Origin: Chlamydiota bacterium
GTDB taxonomy: Bacteria > Chlamydiota > Chlamydiia > Chlamydiales > Simkaniaceae
Assembly: GCA_029556005.1 (NCBI GenBank)
Contig: JAKQGT010000273.1
Span: forward strand, 1-9,734
DNA length: 9,734 bases
Direction: 5' to 3'
Numbering within the stretch: position 1 is the stretch's first letter; each line of letters starts with the position of its first letter. Below the pieces are notes generated by a model. The model ran no database searches. It saw only the letters and a list, made by a program, of their open reading frames with translations, and was not told the DNA's origin. Positions 1 through 7,502 of the stretch are shown here, piece by piece. The translations under genes were made by a program, and so were the position numbers.

Positions 1-1403
1 TATCGATGCCCGATAAGTGGGAATATCCCTGGTTTGCAGCCTGGGATTTAGCTTTTCACTGCATCTCTTATGCACTGGTGGATATGGACTTTGCCAAAGA
101 CCAGCTCTGGTACCTCCTCTTTGATCAGTTTCAACATCCGAATGGGCAAGTACCCGCTTATGAATGGGAATTCTCAGATCTTAACCCTCCTGTACAAGGG
201 TGGGCAGCACTCCGTCTCTTTCAGATGGAAGAGAAAAAGACGGGGAAGCGTGATATTAAGTTTCTTAAAAAGTGTTACCATAAACTCCTCTTAAATTTTG
301 TGTGGTGGGTTAACAAAGTTGATGCTAAAGGGAACAATGTTTTTGAGGGGGGATTTTTGGGACTTGATAACATTACAGTCATTGATCGGAGCCAGAAAAT
401 TCCTGGAGGGGGACAACTGGAACAATCGGATGGAACAGGATGGATGGGTTTTTTCTGCATTTGCCTGATGCGGATCTCTCTCGAGCTGGCTAAAGAAGAT
501 CCCGTTTATGAAGGGATGGCGATTAAGTTCTATGAGCACTTTATTTATATTGCCAATGCTTTAGTGAATGCAGATAACCGTGAAGTCCAAAACTGGGATG
601 AAGAAGATGGCTTTTTCTATGATGTTCTCTGCGCTAATGATAATCACATGCGGATTAAAGTGCGCTCTCTAGTAGGGCTTATTCCTCTCTATGGTGTCGA
701 TTGTATCACGGAAGAAGATCTCCAGACCTATAAAAATTTTGCTGTCAGTTTTAAATGGTTTAATCATAACCGTAAAGATATCTGTCATCATTGTGTTACA
801 CCCATTCAAGAAGGAGAGAAGACAAAATACCTCCTCACCTTAATGGAAGTTTCTAAGATCAAACGCATTTTATCGCGCGCCTGGGATCCTAACGAATTTC
901 GCTCAGATTTTGGATTGCGTAGCCTTTCCAAACAGTATGAAAAAACCCCTTATGAACTTCTAGGTTTTAGCATTAACTACCAACCGGGAGAATCTACAGC
1001 ACTCCTTAAAGGGGGGAATTCGAATTGGAGGGGACCGATTTGGTTTCCAACAACGTTTCTCTTTATTGAAGCCTTGCGCAACCTCTACCGCTATGCTGGA
1101 GATAGGATCCTTGTGGAGCAGGGAAGTGAAAAACCGGTCACCTTATATGAAATGGCAGAGTACTATGCCCAAGCCCTGATCCGTCTTTTCAAAAAAGATG
1201 AAAAGGGGAGGCGCCCCATCTATGGAGACGATGAAAAAATGCAAACAGATCCCCATTTCAGGGATCATCTTCTATTCTTTGAGCATTACCATGCAGACAG
1301 CGGACGGGGACTCGGAGCCTCCCATCAAACGGGATGGAGTGGTCTTGTGGCTAATCTTATTGATGAGTGGTGTTTCAAGGTTTCGGATAAGCCACAAACT
1401 TAG
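1..1403 (+). CDS. GH63/MGH1-like glucosidase, 3' part (5' end outside window)
   Basis: This is the C-terminal ~466 residues of a large glycoside hydrolase of the GH63/mannosylglycerate-hydrolase-like (MGH1) type, an (alpha/alpha)6-barrel enzyme that hydrolyses alpha-glucosidic or related linkages. Numbering from the ATG at position 6, recognisable family blocks are WEYPWFAAWD (5-14), HPNGQVPAYEW (43-53), WRGPIWFPTTFLFIEAL (about 341-357), and FFEHYHADSGRGLGASHQTGWSG near the C-terminus. By family analogy the Asp of AAWD is a candidate general acid, and an acidic residue in the C-terminal block a candidate base. The frame is open from the first bases of the window, and the ATG at 6 sits mid-motif (family proteins read through here as ...SMPDKWEYPW), so it is not the true start. 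Complete relatives are usually about twice this length. There is no signal peptide in the visible part. The last 29 bp overlap the convergent gene on the other strand. The exact substrate cannot be told from sequence. Confidence 0.85.
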   Translation, partial: SMPDKWEYPWFAAWDLAFHCISYALVDMDFAKDQLWYLLFDQFQHPNGQVPAYEWEFSDLNPPVQGWAALRLFQMEEKKTGKRDIKFLKKCYHKLLLNFVWWVNKVDAKGNNVFEGGFLGLDNITVIDRSQKIPGGGQLEQSDGTGWMGFFCICLMRISLELAKEDPVYEGMAIKFYEHFIYIANALVNADNREVQNWDEEDGFFYDVLCANDNHMRIKVRSLVGLIPLYGVDCITEEDLQTYKNFAVSFKWFNHNRKDICHHCVTPIQEGEKTKYLLTLMEVSKIKRILSRAWDPNEFRSDFGLRSLSKQYEKTPYELLGFSINYQPGESTALLKGGNSNWRGPIWFPTTFLFIEALRNLYRYAGDRILVEQGSEKPVTLYEMAEYYAQALIRLFKKDEKGRRPIYGDDEKMQTDPHFRDHLLFFEHYHADSGRGLGASHQTGWSGLVANLIDEWCFKVSDKPQT

Positions 1404-2076
1404 CCCGGCACTGACGATTTTTCGGGATCAAGTAGTGGTATTCATAATGAGTGAAGATTTTGTCTAGCTTCTCTTGGATATATTCATAAGTACATTCATC
1501 GTTGTTATACTTGTCGTAGTCAATATCTTTTCGGCCTGGCACTTTGAAGTCGTCGATAATAATCACACAGTTGTCCTTATGCGTTTGGCTAATCGTTTCA
1601 AGTTCACTCAGGAGGGGCCAGTGATTTTGCCAGTGGGCATCGAGATAAAAGAGGGTCATTTCCCCTTTAAGAGAGGGAAGGAGGGTTTTAAAGACCGCAT
1701 CCGAACTTCCTAAATGACAGGTCACATGGGGAGCAAAAGAGAGGTGCTTTTGCGTCTCCTTAAAGGTTGACTCCATAATCTCAATAGTATGGACTGTCTC
1801 AAAAAGCTGCGCAAAATAAGTCGTTGTACACCCTTTAAAAGTGCCCGATTCCACAACGGTGTGAATGTCGTAAAGCTTCTTGAGATAGACGATAAAAGAT
1901 CCCAGTTCGGGAGCTCCATTGAAGGCATATTGCCCTGACTTCCACAGCACTCTGTCATATCCGTAGTCGCAACGGGGCTTTAAGTGGCTAAAGTCAACCA
2001 CATGGGGATCTTTACCCTTTTTGGCGTAAAGAGAGAAACTGCACATTAAACAGAGAGCAAAAAGTAAGCTTTTCAT
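1375..2076 (-). CDS. Exported class I SAM-methyltransferase-like protein
   Basis: A 233-residue protein that I place in the Rossmann-fold, SAM-methyltransferase-like group (Methyltransf_24 or cephalosporin-hydroxylase-like) by motifs, not by a known name. Residues 1-18 form a clear Sec-type signal peptide: MKS, a hydrophobic run, then SLYA followed by KKGK, a plausible signal peptidase I site. The fold motifs are VVESGTFKG (74-82, SAM-loop position), VHTIEI (95-100, acidic end of strand 2), LFYLDAHW (142-149) and VIIIDDFKVPG (171-181). The combination of a signal peptide with a SAM-type fold is odd, because SAM is cytosolic. The domain may act on another substrate, or the N-terminus may be an anchor. 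The ATG at 2076 is chosen because the signal peptide begins there; the ribosome site is weak. The gene lies downstream of the symporter on the same strand but 269 bp of repeats separate them, so it probably has its own promoter. Its 3' end overlaps the convergent glucosidase by 29 bp. Confidence 0.8.
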   Translation of the reverse strand: MKSLLFALCLMCSFSLYAKKGKDPHVVDFSHLKPRCDYGYDRVLWKSGQYAFNGAPELGSFIVYLKKLYDIHTVVESGTFKGCTTTYFAQLFETVHTIEIMESTFKETQKHLSFAPHVTCHLGSSDAVFKTLLPSLKGEMTLFYLDAHWQNHWPLLSELETISQTHKDNCVIIIDDFKVPGRKDIDYDKYNNDECTYEYIQEKLDKIFTHYEYHYLIPKNRQCRAKFVAYPKP

Positions 2077-2115
2077 ACTTCAAAAAGGGTAGCTTTTTGC
2101 GAGAAAGTTGTCGAG

Positions 2116-2144
2116 AGTATAGTCGATTCAGTTTAAAATTTTAA
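2116..2144 (-). promoter_or_regulatory. Candidate promoter for the exported methyltransferase-like gene
   Basis: On the minus strand TTAAAA (2144-2139) and TATACT (2121-2116) are separated by 17 nt, 39 nt upstream of the ATG at 2076. The -10 matches consensus at 5 of 6 bases and the -35 at 4 of 6. Both boxes lie in the left arm of the inverted repeat described next, so the repeat may supply the promoter. The region is AT-rich, so a chance match is possible. Confidence 0.3.
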
Positions 2145-2283
2145 GGATTGGATGAAAGATTTGTATGGATAGGAATGTGCGCAAGAGAGAAGTTGACTTT
2201 ATTAAGTCAACGAACTCGAGCACGCAGCTAGTCATCACAAAGATTCAGATCAATCTTTAAAATTTTAAACTGAATCGACTATA
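2118..2283. repeat. 166-bp MITE-like element with 33-bp terminal inverted repeats
   Basis: Positions 2118-2150 and 2251-2283 are inverted copies of each other with 32 of 33 bases matching. The core is GTCGATTCAGTTTAAAATTT. They enclose 100 bp with no coding potential, which contains a perfect 8-bp stem with a 4-nt loop (2192-2199/2204-2211). Each end finishes in TATA, which would suit TA target duplication as used by IS630/mariner-type elements, but that is inference. The similarity continues weakly outwards: 2103-2117 resembles the end of the neighbouring palindrome (GTTGTTTGAGTATA). The right end overlaps the next repeat by 2 bp. No transposase for it is visible. Confidence 0.7.
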
Positions 2284-2413
2284 TACTCAAACAACTTCAA
2301 AAGTTCGATTTTCGGCTGCGCTAAAGCTTAGAAATATGAGGTCATTTAAGATCGGTGAATTCCGAAAGCTTTCGCGCTAGCCCAAAACCAACTTTTGAAG
2401 TTGTTTGAGTATA
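2282..2413. repeat. 132-bp palindromic repeat, TATACTC family (full form)
   Basis: The ends are a perfect 24-bp inverted repeat (2282-2305/2390-2413) beginning TATACTCAAACAACTT. The arms continue imperfectly to about 50 bp, with cggctgcgctaaagctt on the left against gggctagcgcgaaagcttt on the right. The right 44 bp (2370-2413) are identical, in inverse, to the left 44 bp of the palindrome at 7433. The inner right half, from about 2343, also matches the inner right half of the 8586-8749 element. Bases 2346-2413 lie within the symporter coding region and encode its last ~21 residues. Confidence 0.85.
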
Positions 2414-3710
2414 AAGAACCAATAATGCCCATCAAAAAAATCAGGGGAATTCCATAAAGAGCCCAATACCACGTATAAAGCCCTTCTTCTCCATAATACC
2501 CATAACAAAAGATTCCCCATCCGAGTCCGGTGAGGATGCTCAGCAGAGCTCCTAGAGGAGAGGCTTTTTTCCAGTAGAACCCAGCTAAGAGGGCAAAGGA
2601 GAGGGCAGCTACAGGGATATTGGCGAGGATCAGTTTATCCAAAATCCGATCCACAAGTGTGTTACCTAAAAGATAAGAGGCGCATGCAAAACACAAGGTT
2701 AAAATCAGCCCCCTTTTATAATCCTGACCCGTTTTCCAAAAGTCCGCAAGCACCATCGCACTCATGGCGCTCCAAACCCCCGCTAAGGTGGTAGCTGAAA
2801 TCATAAAAAGGGTCGCATAGGCCATTCCCCGAATTCCTTGAGGAAGATAGGCATTAATGATCACGGGGAGGGCCAGCTCAGGAGAGGGGATCTCCAAGCG
2901 GAGCCAAGAGGTTGCGATGACACCGAGTCCATAAAAAACAAAGACAAGAATGGCGGCAAAAATGACAGCTAAAAATGCCACTCGTTTGGATTTTGCTGAG
3001 AAGATTTTTTGCCCATACCAAGGGGCTAAAATATAGGTAAACATCGTGAGAATGATGAGAGAGATAATAAATTTGGAAGGGAGGATGTCTACTCTCTCCA
3101 CTGGCACGTAAGAGGTGTTTTTCCAGGAAAAGTAAAAGATCAGAGGGAGGATGAGGGACATGAGGAGAAAGCTATAGATATCGGTCCGAATAATGGCAAC
3201 AAGCCCTCCTCTCAGGGTCATGATTAAGATGAGGAGAATAAGAGAGGCACTCAAAAGCCAGGGAGAGAGAAGGGGAAAAATGGGGGTGAAGATAAAAGTC
3301 ATCGATTTGACATAAGTCGCTGTGAAACCCAGCATCGCTACCAGAAGGGAAAGGGAAGCCACCAGGCCGAGAAAGGGTCCATACCGTTTACGGAAAAGAG
3401 AGGCTACAGAAGAGGCATCGAGCTCTTTCCATTTTTTAGCTACCGTGAGGGCATAAAACAGGAGCCCCACGAGAAAAATAACAGGAAGATAGAGAGCTCT
3501 TTTCCCCACTAAGTATCCCATTCCCGAAAAAGCCAATAGAGTCGAGGTGTTGAGTTCAGTCATCACCAGGGTGCATGTAAGGGGCCAAAGGCCACATTCC
3601 CGTTTGGCAAAGAGGTAGCTTTCTTGAGATTGAACCCTGCGGTTTTTAAAAAGACCAATTCCTAAAAGAGCAAGGAGGATAGCGATAAAGGCGATCACAT
3701 CGCCATTCAT
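2346..3710 (-). CDS. Sodium:solute symporter-family membrane transporter
   Basis: A 454-residue integral membrane protein of the SSS (PutP/SGLT, LeuT-fold) family, expected to couple Na+ entry to uptake of a small solute at the inner membrane. The chain is almost wholly hydrophobic, with about 12-13 membrane segments. The motif GGLVAIIRTD (168-177) corresponds to the family's GG-x-x-A-x-x-x-TD element, and WYGQKIFSAKS (231-241) matches the family's W-x-Q-R-x-x-x-A-K loop. The substrate cannot be read from the sequence. Its ATG (3708-3710) overlaps the glmS stop (ATGA), there is no Shine-Dalgarno, and translation is probably coupled to glmS. The last ~21 residues, from Tyr434 (YSNNFKSWFWASAKAF...), are read entirely from a palindromic repeat, so the native C-terminus seems to have been replaced or extended by repeat insertion. 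The rest of the family fold looks intact, so function may survive. Confidence 0.88.
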   Translation of the reverse strand: MNGDVIAFIAILLALLGIGLFKNRRVQSQESYLFAKRECGLWPLTCTLVMTELNTSTLLAFSGMGYLVGKRALYLPVIFLVGLLFYALTVAKKWKELDASSVASLFRKRYGPFLGLVASLSLLVAMLGFTATYVKSMTFIFTPIFPLLSPWLLSASLILLILIMTLRGGLVAIIRTDIYSFLLMSLILPLIFYFSWKNTSYVPVERVDILPSKFIISLIILTMFTYILAPWYGQKIFSAKSKRVAFLAVIFAAILVFVFYGLGVIATSWLRLEIPSPELALPVIINAYLPQGIRGMAYATLFMISATTLAGVWSAMSAMVLADFWKTGQDYKRGLILTLCFACASYLLGNTLVDRILDKLILANIPVAALSFALLAGFYWKKASPLGALLSILTGLGWGIFCYGYYGEEGLYTWYWALYGIPLIFLMGIIGSLYSNNFKSWFWASAKAFGIHRS

Positions 3711-5560
3711 TCGACTGTAACCGATTTAGCCAAGTTGCGGGGTTGATCGATATCTGTACCGCGCAATTTAGCAATGTAGTAAGCAAATAGTTGTCCTGCT
3801 ACCGAATAAAGGATCGAAGCCAAGGGATCGATCACTTTAGGGATCCAGATGACATCTCCGGTGATTTTTAAAATCTCCTCATTTCCCTTAGGGGCCAAGG
3901 CGAGAATCTGTCCCCCTCGCGCTTTGGCTTCCATGAGATTGCTCATCATTTTGTCAAACGTTTGAGTATTGCCACAGAGTCCCACAACGGCCAGCTTAGG
4001 ATTCACAAGAGCGATGGGACCATGTTTCATTTCCCCAGCGGGATAACCCGTTGCATTCAGATAGCTGATCTCTTTGAGTTTAAGGGCAGCTTCCAAACTG
4101 GTGGGAAACATGTACTGCCGTCCGATAAAGAAAAAATGTTCAAAGTGCGCATATTTTTCGGCTAGAGCTTCGATTTGAGAAGATTGGGAGAGGACCTGCG
4201 TGATTTTCGTGGGAAGATGTTTGAGCTCTTTTAAGAAACTTTGTCCCTCTTCTTTATCTAAGTGACGGATCCGAGCCATATAAAGGGTGAAAAGGGCAAG
4301 GACAGTGAGTTGGCTGGTAAAGGCTTTGGTGGAACATACACTCACCTCAGGGCCAGCGCGGAGAAAGAGGCAAGAGTCAGCTTCACGGGATAGAGAGGAG
4401 TGGGGAACATTGCAGATCCCGATGACTTTGGCCCCTTTTGCTTTCGCTTCTCGAACGGCAGCGAGGGTGTCGGCGGTTTCCCCTGATTGACTAATGGCAA
4501 TAACGAGGGTATCTTCTGAAATAATGGGGTTCGTATAACGGAACTCAGAAGCAATCTCTGTCTCTGTTGGGATGCGGGCAATATGTTCTAACATCGAAGC
4601 GGCAATACAACCTGCATGCCAAGAAGTTCCGCAAGCTAAAATCAAGACGCGGTTTTTTGATTGCAGCTCTTGAGCTGAGAGCTGGAGCTCTTCAAACTCA
4701 GCAGTTCCAAACTCTTCATGGAGACGATCTTGCATCGCTTGTTGCAGGGTTTGGGGTTGCTCATGGATCTCTTTGAGCATGAAATGTTCATACCCATTTT
4801 TGGAAATGGGGGTGTTTATAAATCCGATTGTTTCGAAGGGTTTTTCGATTTTTTTCCCATGCGAGTTGTAGACGGTGAGGTGATCGTGTTTAAGGATGGC
4901 CGTTTCGTCATCTCTAAGATAGACCACATCGAGAGACTTTCCACTAAAAGAGTTGGCATCGGAAGAGAGATAAGCTTCCCCTTTTTCACGATCAATTCCT
5001 AATACAAGGGGGCTTTCGCGCGAGGCAGCTACAATGACATCGGGATGGTCTTTATGGATGAGAGCAATCGCTAAAGATCCCTGCAATTCCCGAAGGGCTT
5101 TTTGAACAGCTAGGCGAAGGTTTCCTTTATAGTGGTAAGAAATTAACTGGGCAATCACTTCGGAATCGGTTTCCGATTGAAACCGGATCCCTACTTTTTC
5201 GAGTTTTTCTCGGATATGATTGTGATTCTCAATAATCCCATTGTGGACAAGGGCTAGGGTCTTTTCTTGATTGAAATGGGGGTGGGCATTTTCTTGATTG
5301 GGAACACCATGTGTCGCCCAGCGCGTGTGGGCGATTGCCATATCTAAACGGAGCTTTTCTAATGCAACGGCCTCTTCAAGAGAACGTATTTTCCCGGCAC
5401 GTTTACAAGATTGGATTTTCCCTTCGATAATGCCTGCAATACCTGAGGAATCATAGCCTCGGTATTCGAGGAGCTTGAGTCCTTCCATACAGACATGAAC
5501 GGGATCTGCTTTTTCAGCTAGGTCCTTTTGCGAACGAATAAATCCAAAAATGCCACACAT
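3707..5560 (-). CDS. glmS: Glutamine--fructose-6-phosphate aminotransferase (isomerizing)
   Basis: GlmS makes glucosamine-6-phosphate and glutamate from fructose-6-phosphate and glutamine in the cytosol, the entry step to UDP-GlcNAc for LPS and peptidoglycan. The protein has 617 residues (E. coli about 609). The start is fixed by MCGIFGF, because Cys2 is the N-terminal nucleophile of the Ntn glutaminase domain (residues 2 to about 240), which also shows HTRWATHG (78-85), HNGIIEN (106-112) and ETDSEV (130-135). Two SIS sugar-isomerase domains follow: CGTSWHAG (310-317), SQSGETADT (358-366) and CSTKAFTSQ (409-417), then KEISY (496-500) and GEMKHGP (509-515). Glu497, His513 and Lys612 sit where E. 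coli has Glu488, His504 and Lys603, a constant offset of nine. The C-terminus PRNLAKSVTVE is canonical. It is the middle gene of a methyltransferase-glmS-symporter operon (13 nt gap upstream, ATGA overlap downstream). All key residues are present, so it should be functional. Confidence 0.98.
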   Translation of the reverse strand: MCGIFGFIRSQKDLAEKADPVHVCMEGLKLLEYRGYDSSGIAGIIEGKIQSCKRAGKIRSLEEAVALEKLRLDMAIAHTRWATHGVPNQENAHPHFNQEKTLALVHNGIIENHNHIREKLEKVGIRFQSETDSEVIAQLISYHYKGNLRLAVQKALRELQGSLAIALIHKDHPDVIVAASRESPLVLGIDREKGEAYLSSDANSFSGKSLDVVYLRDDETAILKHDHLTVYNSHGKKIEKPFETIGFINTPISKNGYEHFMLKEIHEQPQTLQQAMQDRLHEEFGTAEFEELQLSAQELQSKNRVLILACGTSWHAGCIAASMLEHIARIPTETEIASEFRYTNPIISEDTLVIAISQSGETADTLAAVREAKAKGAKVIGICNVPHSSLSREADSCLFLRAGPEVSVCSTKAFTSQLTVLALFTLYMARIRHLDKEEGQSFLKELKHLPTKITQVLSQSSQIEALAEKYAHFEHFFFIGRQYMFPTSLEAALKLKEISYLNATGYPAGEMKHGPIALVNPKLAVVGLCGNTQTFDKMMSNLMEAKARGGQILALAPKGNEEILKITGDVIWIPKVIDPLASILYSVAGQLFAYYIAKLRGTDIDQPRNLAKSVTVE

Positions 5561-5573
5561 ATTTACAGCTTAA

Positions 5574-6326
5574 TCAATCGAGACGTTTTGCTTCAATACT
5601 CAAAAATAGGGGAAACTCTTTCCGTGCACGATTTTCCATTTTGGCAAACTTTCCCGTACTTTCTTTATTACTGCACCATTCTTCCAACCGAGTGATGACG
5701 TACCCCGTTTCTCGGAGCCAGGCAGTAAGATCAGAAAGGGGAAAATGGTAGGTGTAGGTCTTTTGCGATTGCTTTTTTTGGCTAGGGTGCATTTGAATGG
5801 GAATTTCCATAGGAGACATATACCGATCAATCCGTCGGAATTGCATTTTTTTTTCTTCATCAACCCCCCAACTTGACTGGCGTGGAATGCGGTAACAGGG
5901 ATGGTTGAGGACAAGAAAAAGGGTCCCTTGGGGCTTGAGGTGCAAGGCAGCTTGTTTGAGTGCTAGAGCGGGCTTTTCCATATTTTGGAGGGCCAAAATA
6001 ATGGCCGCATAATCAAAATCTTTCTTATCGATCTTTAGAGGCTCAGTGACATCCCGCACAAAATAGTGGTGGTGAGAATACTTTTGAGCTTTTTCAATGA
6101 GAGATTTTGCCGCATCGAGCCCATAATACTCCATCTCTTTGGGGAGTTTGCGTGCTAAAACGCCTTGACCACAGCCGAGATCTAAAAGGGATTCTCCGGG
6201 CTTAAATTTCTGCCATTGGAGAAGATGGGGGAAAATCACCTCTTCGTGATAGTAGTGCCCCTCTTTCGAGACCAGTTGGTCGTACCACTTGCCGACCTCT
6301 TTCCAAGAAGTATCTTTTGCTTTCAT
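5574..6326 (-). CDS. Class I SAM-dependent methyltransferase
   Basis: A 250-residue cytosolic methyltransferase of the Methyltransf_11/25 type. Motif I is LLDLGCGQG (47-55), followed by an acidic residue after strand 2 (GLDAAKS, 69-75), RDV (91-93, adenine-contact region) and AIILALQNM (108-116, motif IV region, without the common D-x-x). LNHPCYRIPRQSSWG in the middle is typical of a bacterial subgroup whose acceptor is unknown, so I give no gene name. I chose the ATG at 6326 (MKAKDTSWKE) because homologous sequence begins there. The frame stays open to a TTG at 6386, but that would start inside a palindromic repeat and add 20 residues of non-homologous character. It is the first gene of the operon with glmS (13 nt downstream). 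A role linked to amino-sugar or envelope metabolism is suggested only by the neighbourhood. Confidence 0.85.
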   Translation of the reverse strand: MKAKDTSWKEVGKWYDQLVSKEGHYYHEEVIFPHLLQWQKFKPGESLLDLGCGQGVLARKLPKEMEYYGLDAAKSLIEKAQKYSHHHYFVRDVTEPLKIDKKDFDYAAIILALQNMEKPALALKQAALHLKPQGTLFLVLNHPCYRIPRQSSWGVDEEKKMQFRRIDRYMSPMEIPIQMHPSQKKQSQKTYTYHFPLSDLTAWLRETGYVITRLEEWCSNKESTGKFAKMENRARKEFPLFLSIEAKRLD

Positions 6327-6373
6327 GAAGATCAGTTTAGTCGATTGACATTTATGATGAAAGACGTAAGCTG

Positions 6374-6405
6374 TATACTCAAACAACTTTTGAAGTTGTT
6401 TGAGT
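6374..6405. repeat. Collapsed TATACTC-family palindrome in a divergent intergenic region
   Basis: TATACTCAAACAACTT is followed directly by TTGAAGTTGTTTGAGT, giving 13-bp perfect arms (6377-6389/6393-6405) around a 3-nt loop. It looks like a deletion derivative of the 70-bp copy at 7433, with the middle lost between the two CAACTT repeats and the right-hand TATA lost. It lies in the 97 bp between the start codons of the methyltransferase (minus) and the mgtE-like gene (plus), where promoters for both are expected. TATACT at 6374-6379 could act as a -10 towards the plus strand, but there is no good -35 at normal distance (TTGACA at 6345-6350 is 23 nt away). Confidence 0.8.
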
Positions 6406-6423
6406 GATTTGCGGAAAATTCAG

Positions 6424-7404
6424 ATGACGGAAAAAGATCTAAACAAACCCCTCAGAGACTTCATTGTTCCCGTACGGACAACCATTCATATCGATCATAC
6501 CATTGAAGAAGCCCTCCGCTACTTACGGAATAAGCATATCGATGATGAGATCATTTATATCTATGTGGTCGATGAGGAGCGCAAACTTGTGGGTGTGGTT
6601 CCCACACGCCGTCTCCTTTTAGATTAACCCGACACACCCATCACCAGCATCATGAGTACCCATTTGATCTCCCTCAAAGGAGATCAGACCCTCCAAGAGG
6701 CTATGGAGTTTTTAGAGACCCACCATTTACTTGCGCTCCCTGTAGTAGATGAAAAAAACCGTCTCTTAGGGTTGATTGATGTGGGGGTCTATTTAGAAGA
6801 AAAAATCGATGTCGCCAGTTCCCGTCACCGTTCAGATATCTTTCAAATGATTGGTATGTATGTTGAAGAGGGGAAGAAGGTTAGCCCCTGGAAAGGGTAT
6901 CGCTCGCGGATGCCCTGGATTTTTTGTAATATGTTTGGGGGATTTGCTTGCGCCGTCATCTCCAGAGTTTTTGAGATTGTTCTTGCAAAAGTTCTCTTAC
7001 TCGCGATGTTTATTCCTTTAGTTCTGACCTTATCTGAATCAATTTCCATGCAGTCGATGGCCCAAAGCATGCAACTCCTGAAAAGGAGCCATCGGCGCTG
7101 GAAATATACCCTTGCCTCGCTCATTCGCGAATGGCAAGTGGTAGCCCTTCTCGCCATCACTTCAGGCTTTATTGTGGGGACCGTTTCTCTCCTTTGGGGG
7201 GATGGGATTGGTCCCGGATTTACGATCATGTTTGGGATCATGATCTCGGTCTATCTGACCTCGACGATTGGGTCGGCCATTCCCCTTATTTTGCACGCCC
7301 GTAAGTGGGACCCACGGGTCGCTGCGGGTCCTGTTGTTCTTATGTTTGCCGATGTCTTGACGACGCTGATCTACCTTTCTTTAGGAACCTGGTGGCTCCT
7401 GTAG
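6424..7404 (+). pseudogene. MgtE-like CBS/Mg2+ transporter interrupted by an in-frame stop
   Basis: This is a short MgtE-type divalent cation channel/transporter lacking the N-terminal MgtE_N domain. It has two CBS motifs (about codons 9-125) and a five-segment MgtE membrane domain (about codons 163-325). A TAA at 6625-6627 (codon 68) interrupts it. The frame is unchanged on both sides, and the sequence reads RRLLLD-stop-PDTPITSIMSTHLISL, where relatives run straight through between the two CBS motifs. The downstream ATG at 6652 has no Shine-Dalgarno and would start inside the second CBS motif. The membrane part retains MFIPLVLTL and AAGPVVLMFADVLTTLIYL, the Asp corresponding to the pore-region Asp of MgtE. 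The usual GGN-x-G-x-Q element reads LSESISMQS, so this is a divergent branch. Start chosen at ATG 6424; a TTG at 6400 lies in the palindrome. With the rest intact, the break is recent, suppressed, or a sequencing error. If real, the product may be two pieces or absent. Confidence 0.8.
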
Positions 7405-7432
7405 AGTCTTAGTTACTTGCCGCACCTATAGC

Positions 7433-7502
7433 TATACTCAAACAACTTCAAAAGTTGGTTTTGGGCTAGCGCGAAACCAACTTTTGAAGTTGTTTGAGTA
7501 TA
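7433..7502. repeat. Perfect 70-bp palindrome, TATACTC family
   Basis: Two perfect 29-bp arms (7433-7461 and 7474-7502) flank a 12-nt loop (TGGGCTAGCGCG). It starts 28 nt after the stop of the mgtE-like gene and ends exactly where the transposase remnant begins. In RNA it would be a very stable hairpin on either strand, but no T-run follows on either side, so it is not a classical Rho-independent terminator. It could still protect 3' ends or block transcription. Its left 44 bp equal the inverse of 2370-2413. Confidence 0.92.

Noticed and set aside
1474..1713. Plus-strand open frame with a hydrophobic start inside the exported methyltransferase-like gene
   Set aside because: It is antisense to a gene with clear domain motifs and a signal peptide, so most likely a chance frame.
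5561..5573. Possible glmS ribozyme/riboswitch upstream of glmS
   Set aside because: Only 13 nt separate the methyltransferase stop from the glmS ATG, and no such structure is visible; the ribozyme is a Gram-positive feature.
6345..6379. TTGACA...TATACT as a standard promoter for the mgtE-like gene
   Set aside because: The 23-nt spacer is too long for a normal sigma-70-type promoter; mentioned only as a possible disturbed promoter.
6327..6386. Extended methyltransferase start at TTG 6386
   Set aside because: It would begin inside the palindromic repeat and add 20 residues with no family character; ATG 6326 begins the homologous region.
6400..6423. TTG start at 6400 for the mgtE-like gene
   Set aside because: It lies in the palindrome arm; ATG 6424 is closer to the CBS region and does not need repeat-derived codons.
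7433..7502. Rho-independent terminator after the mgtE-like gene
   Set aside because: The stem is strong, but neither strand has a T-run after it, and the same sequence occurs at sites that are not gene ends. Kept as a repeat only.
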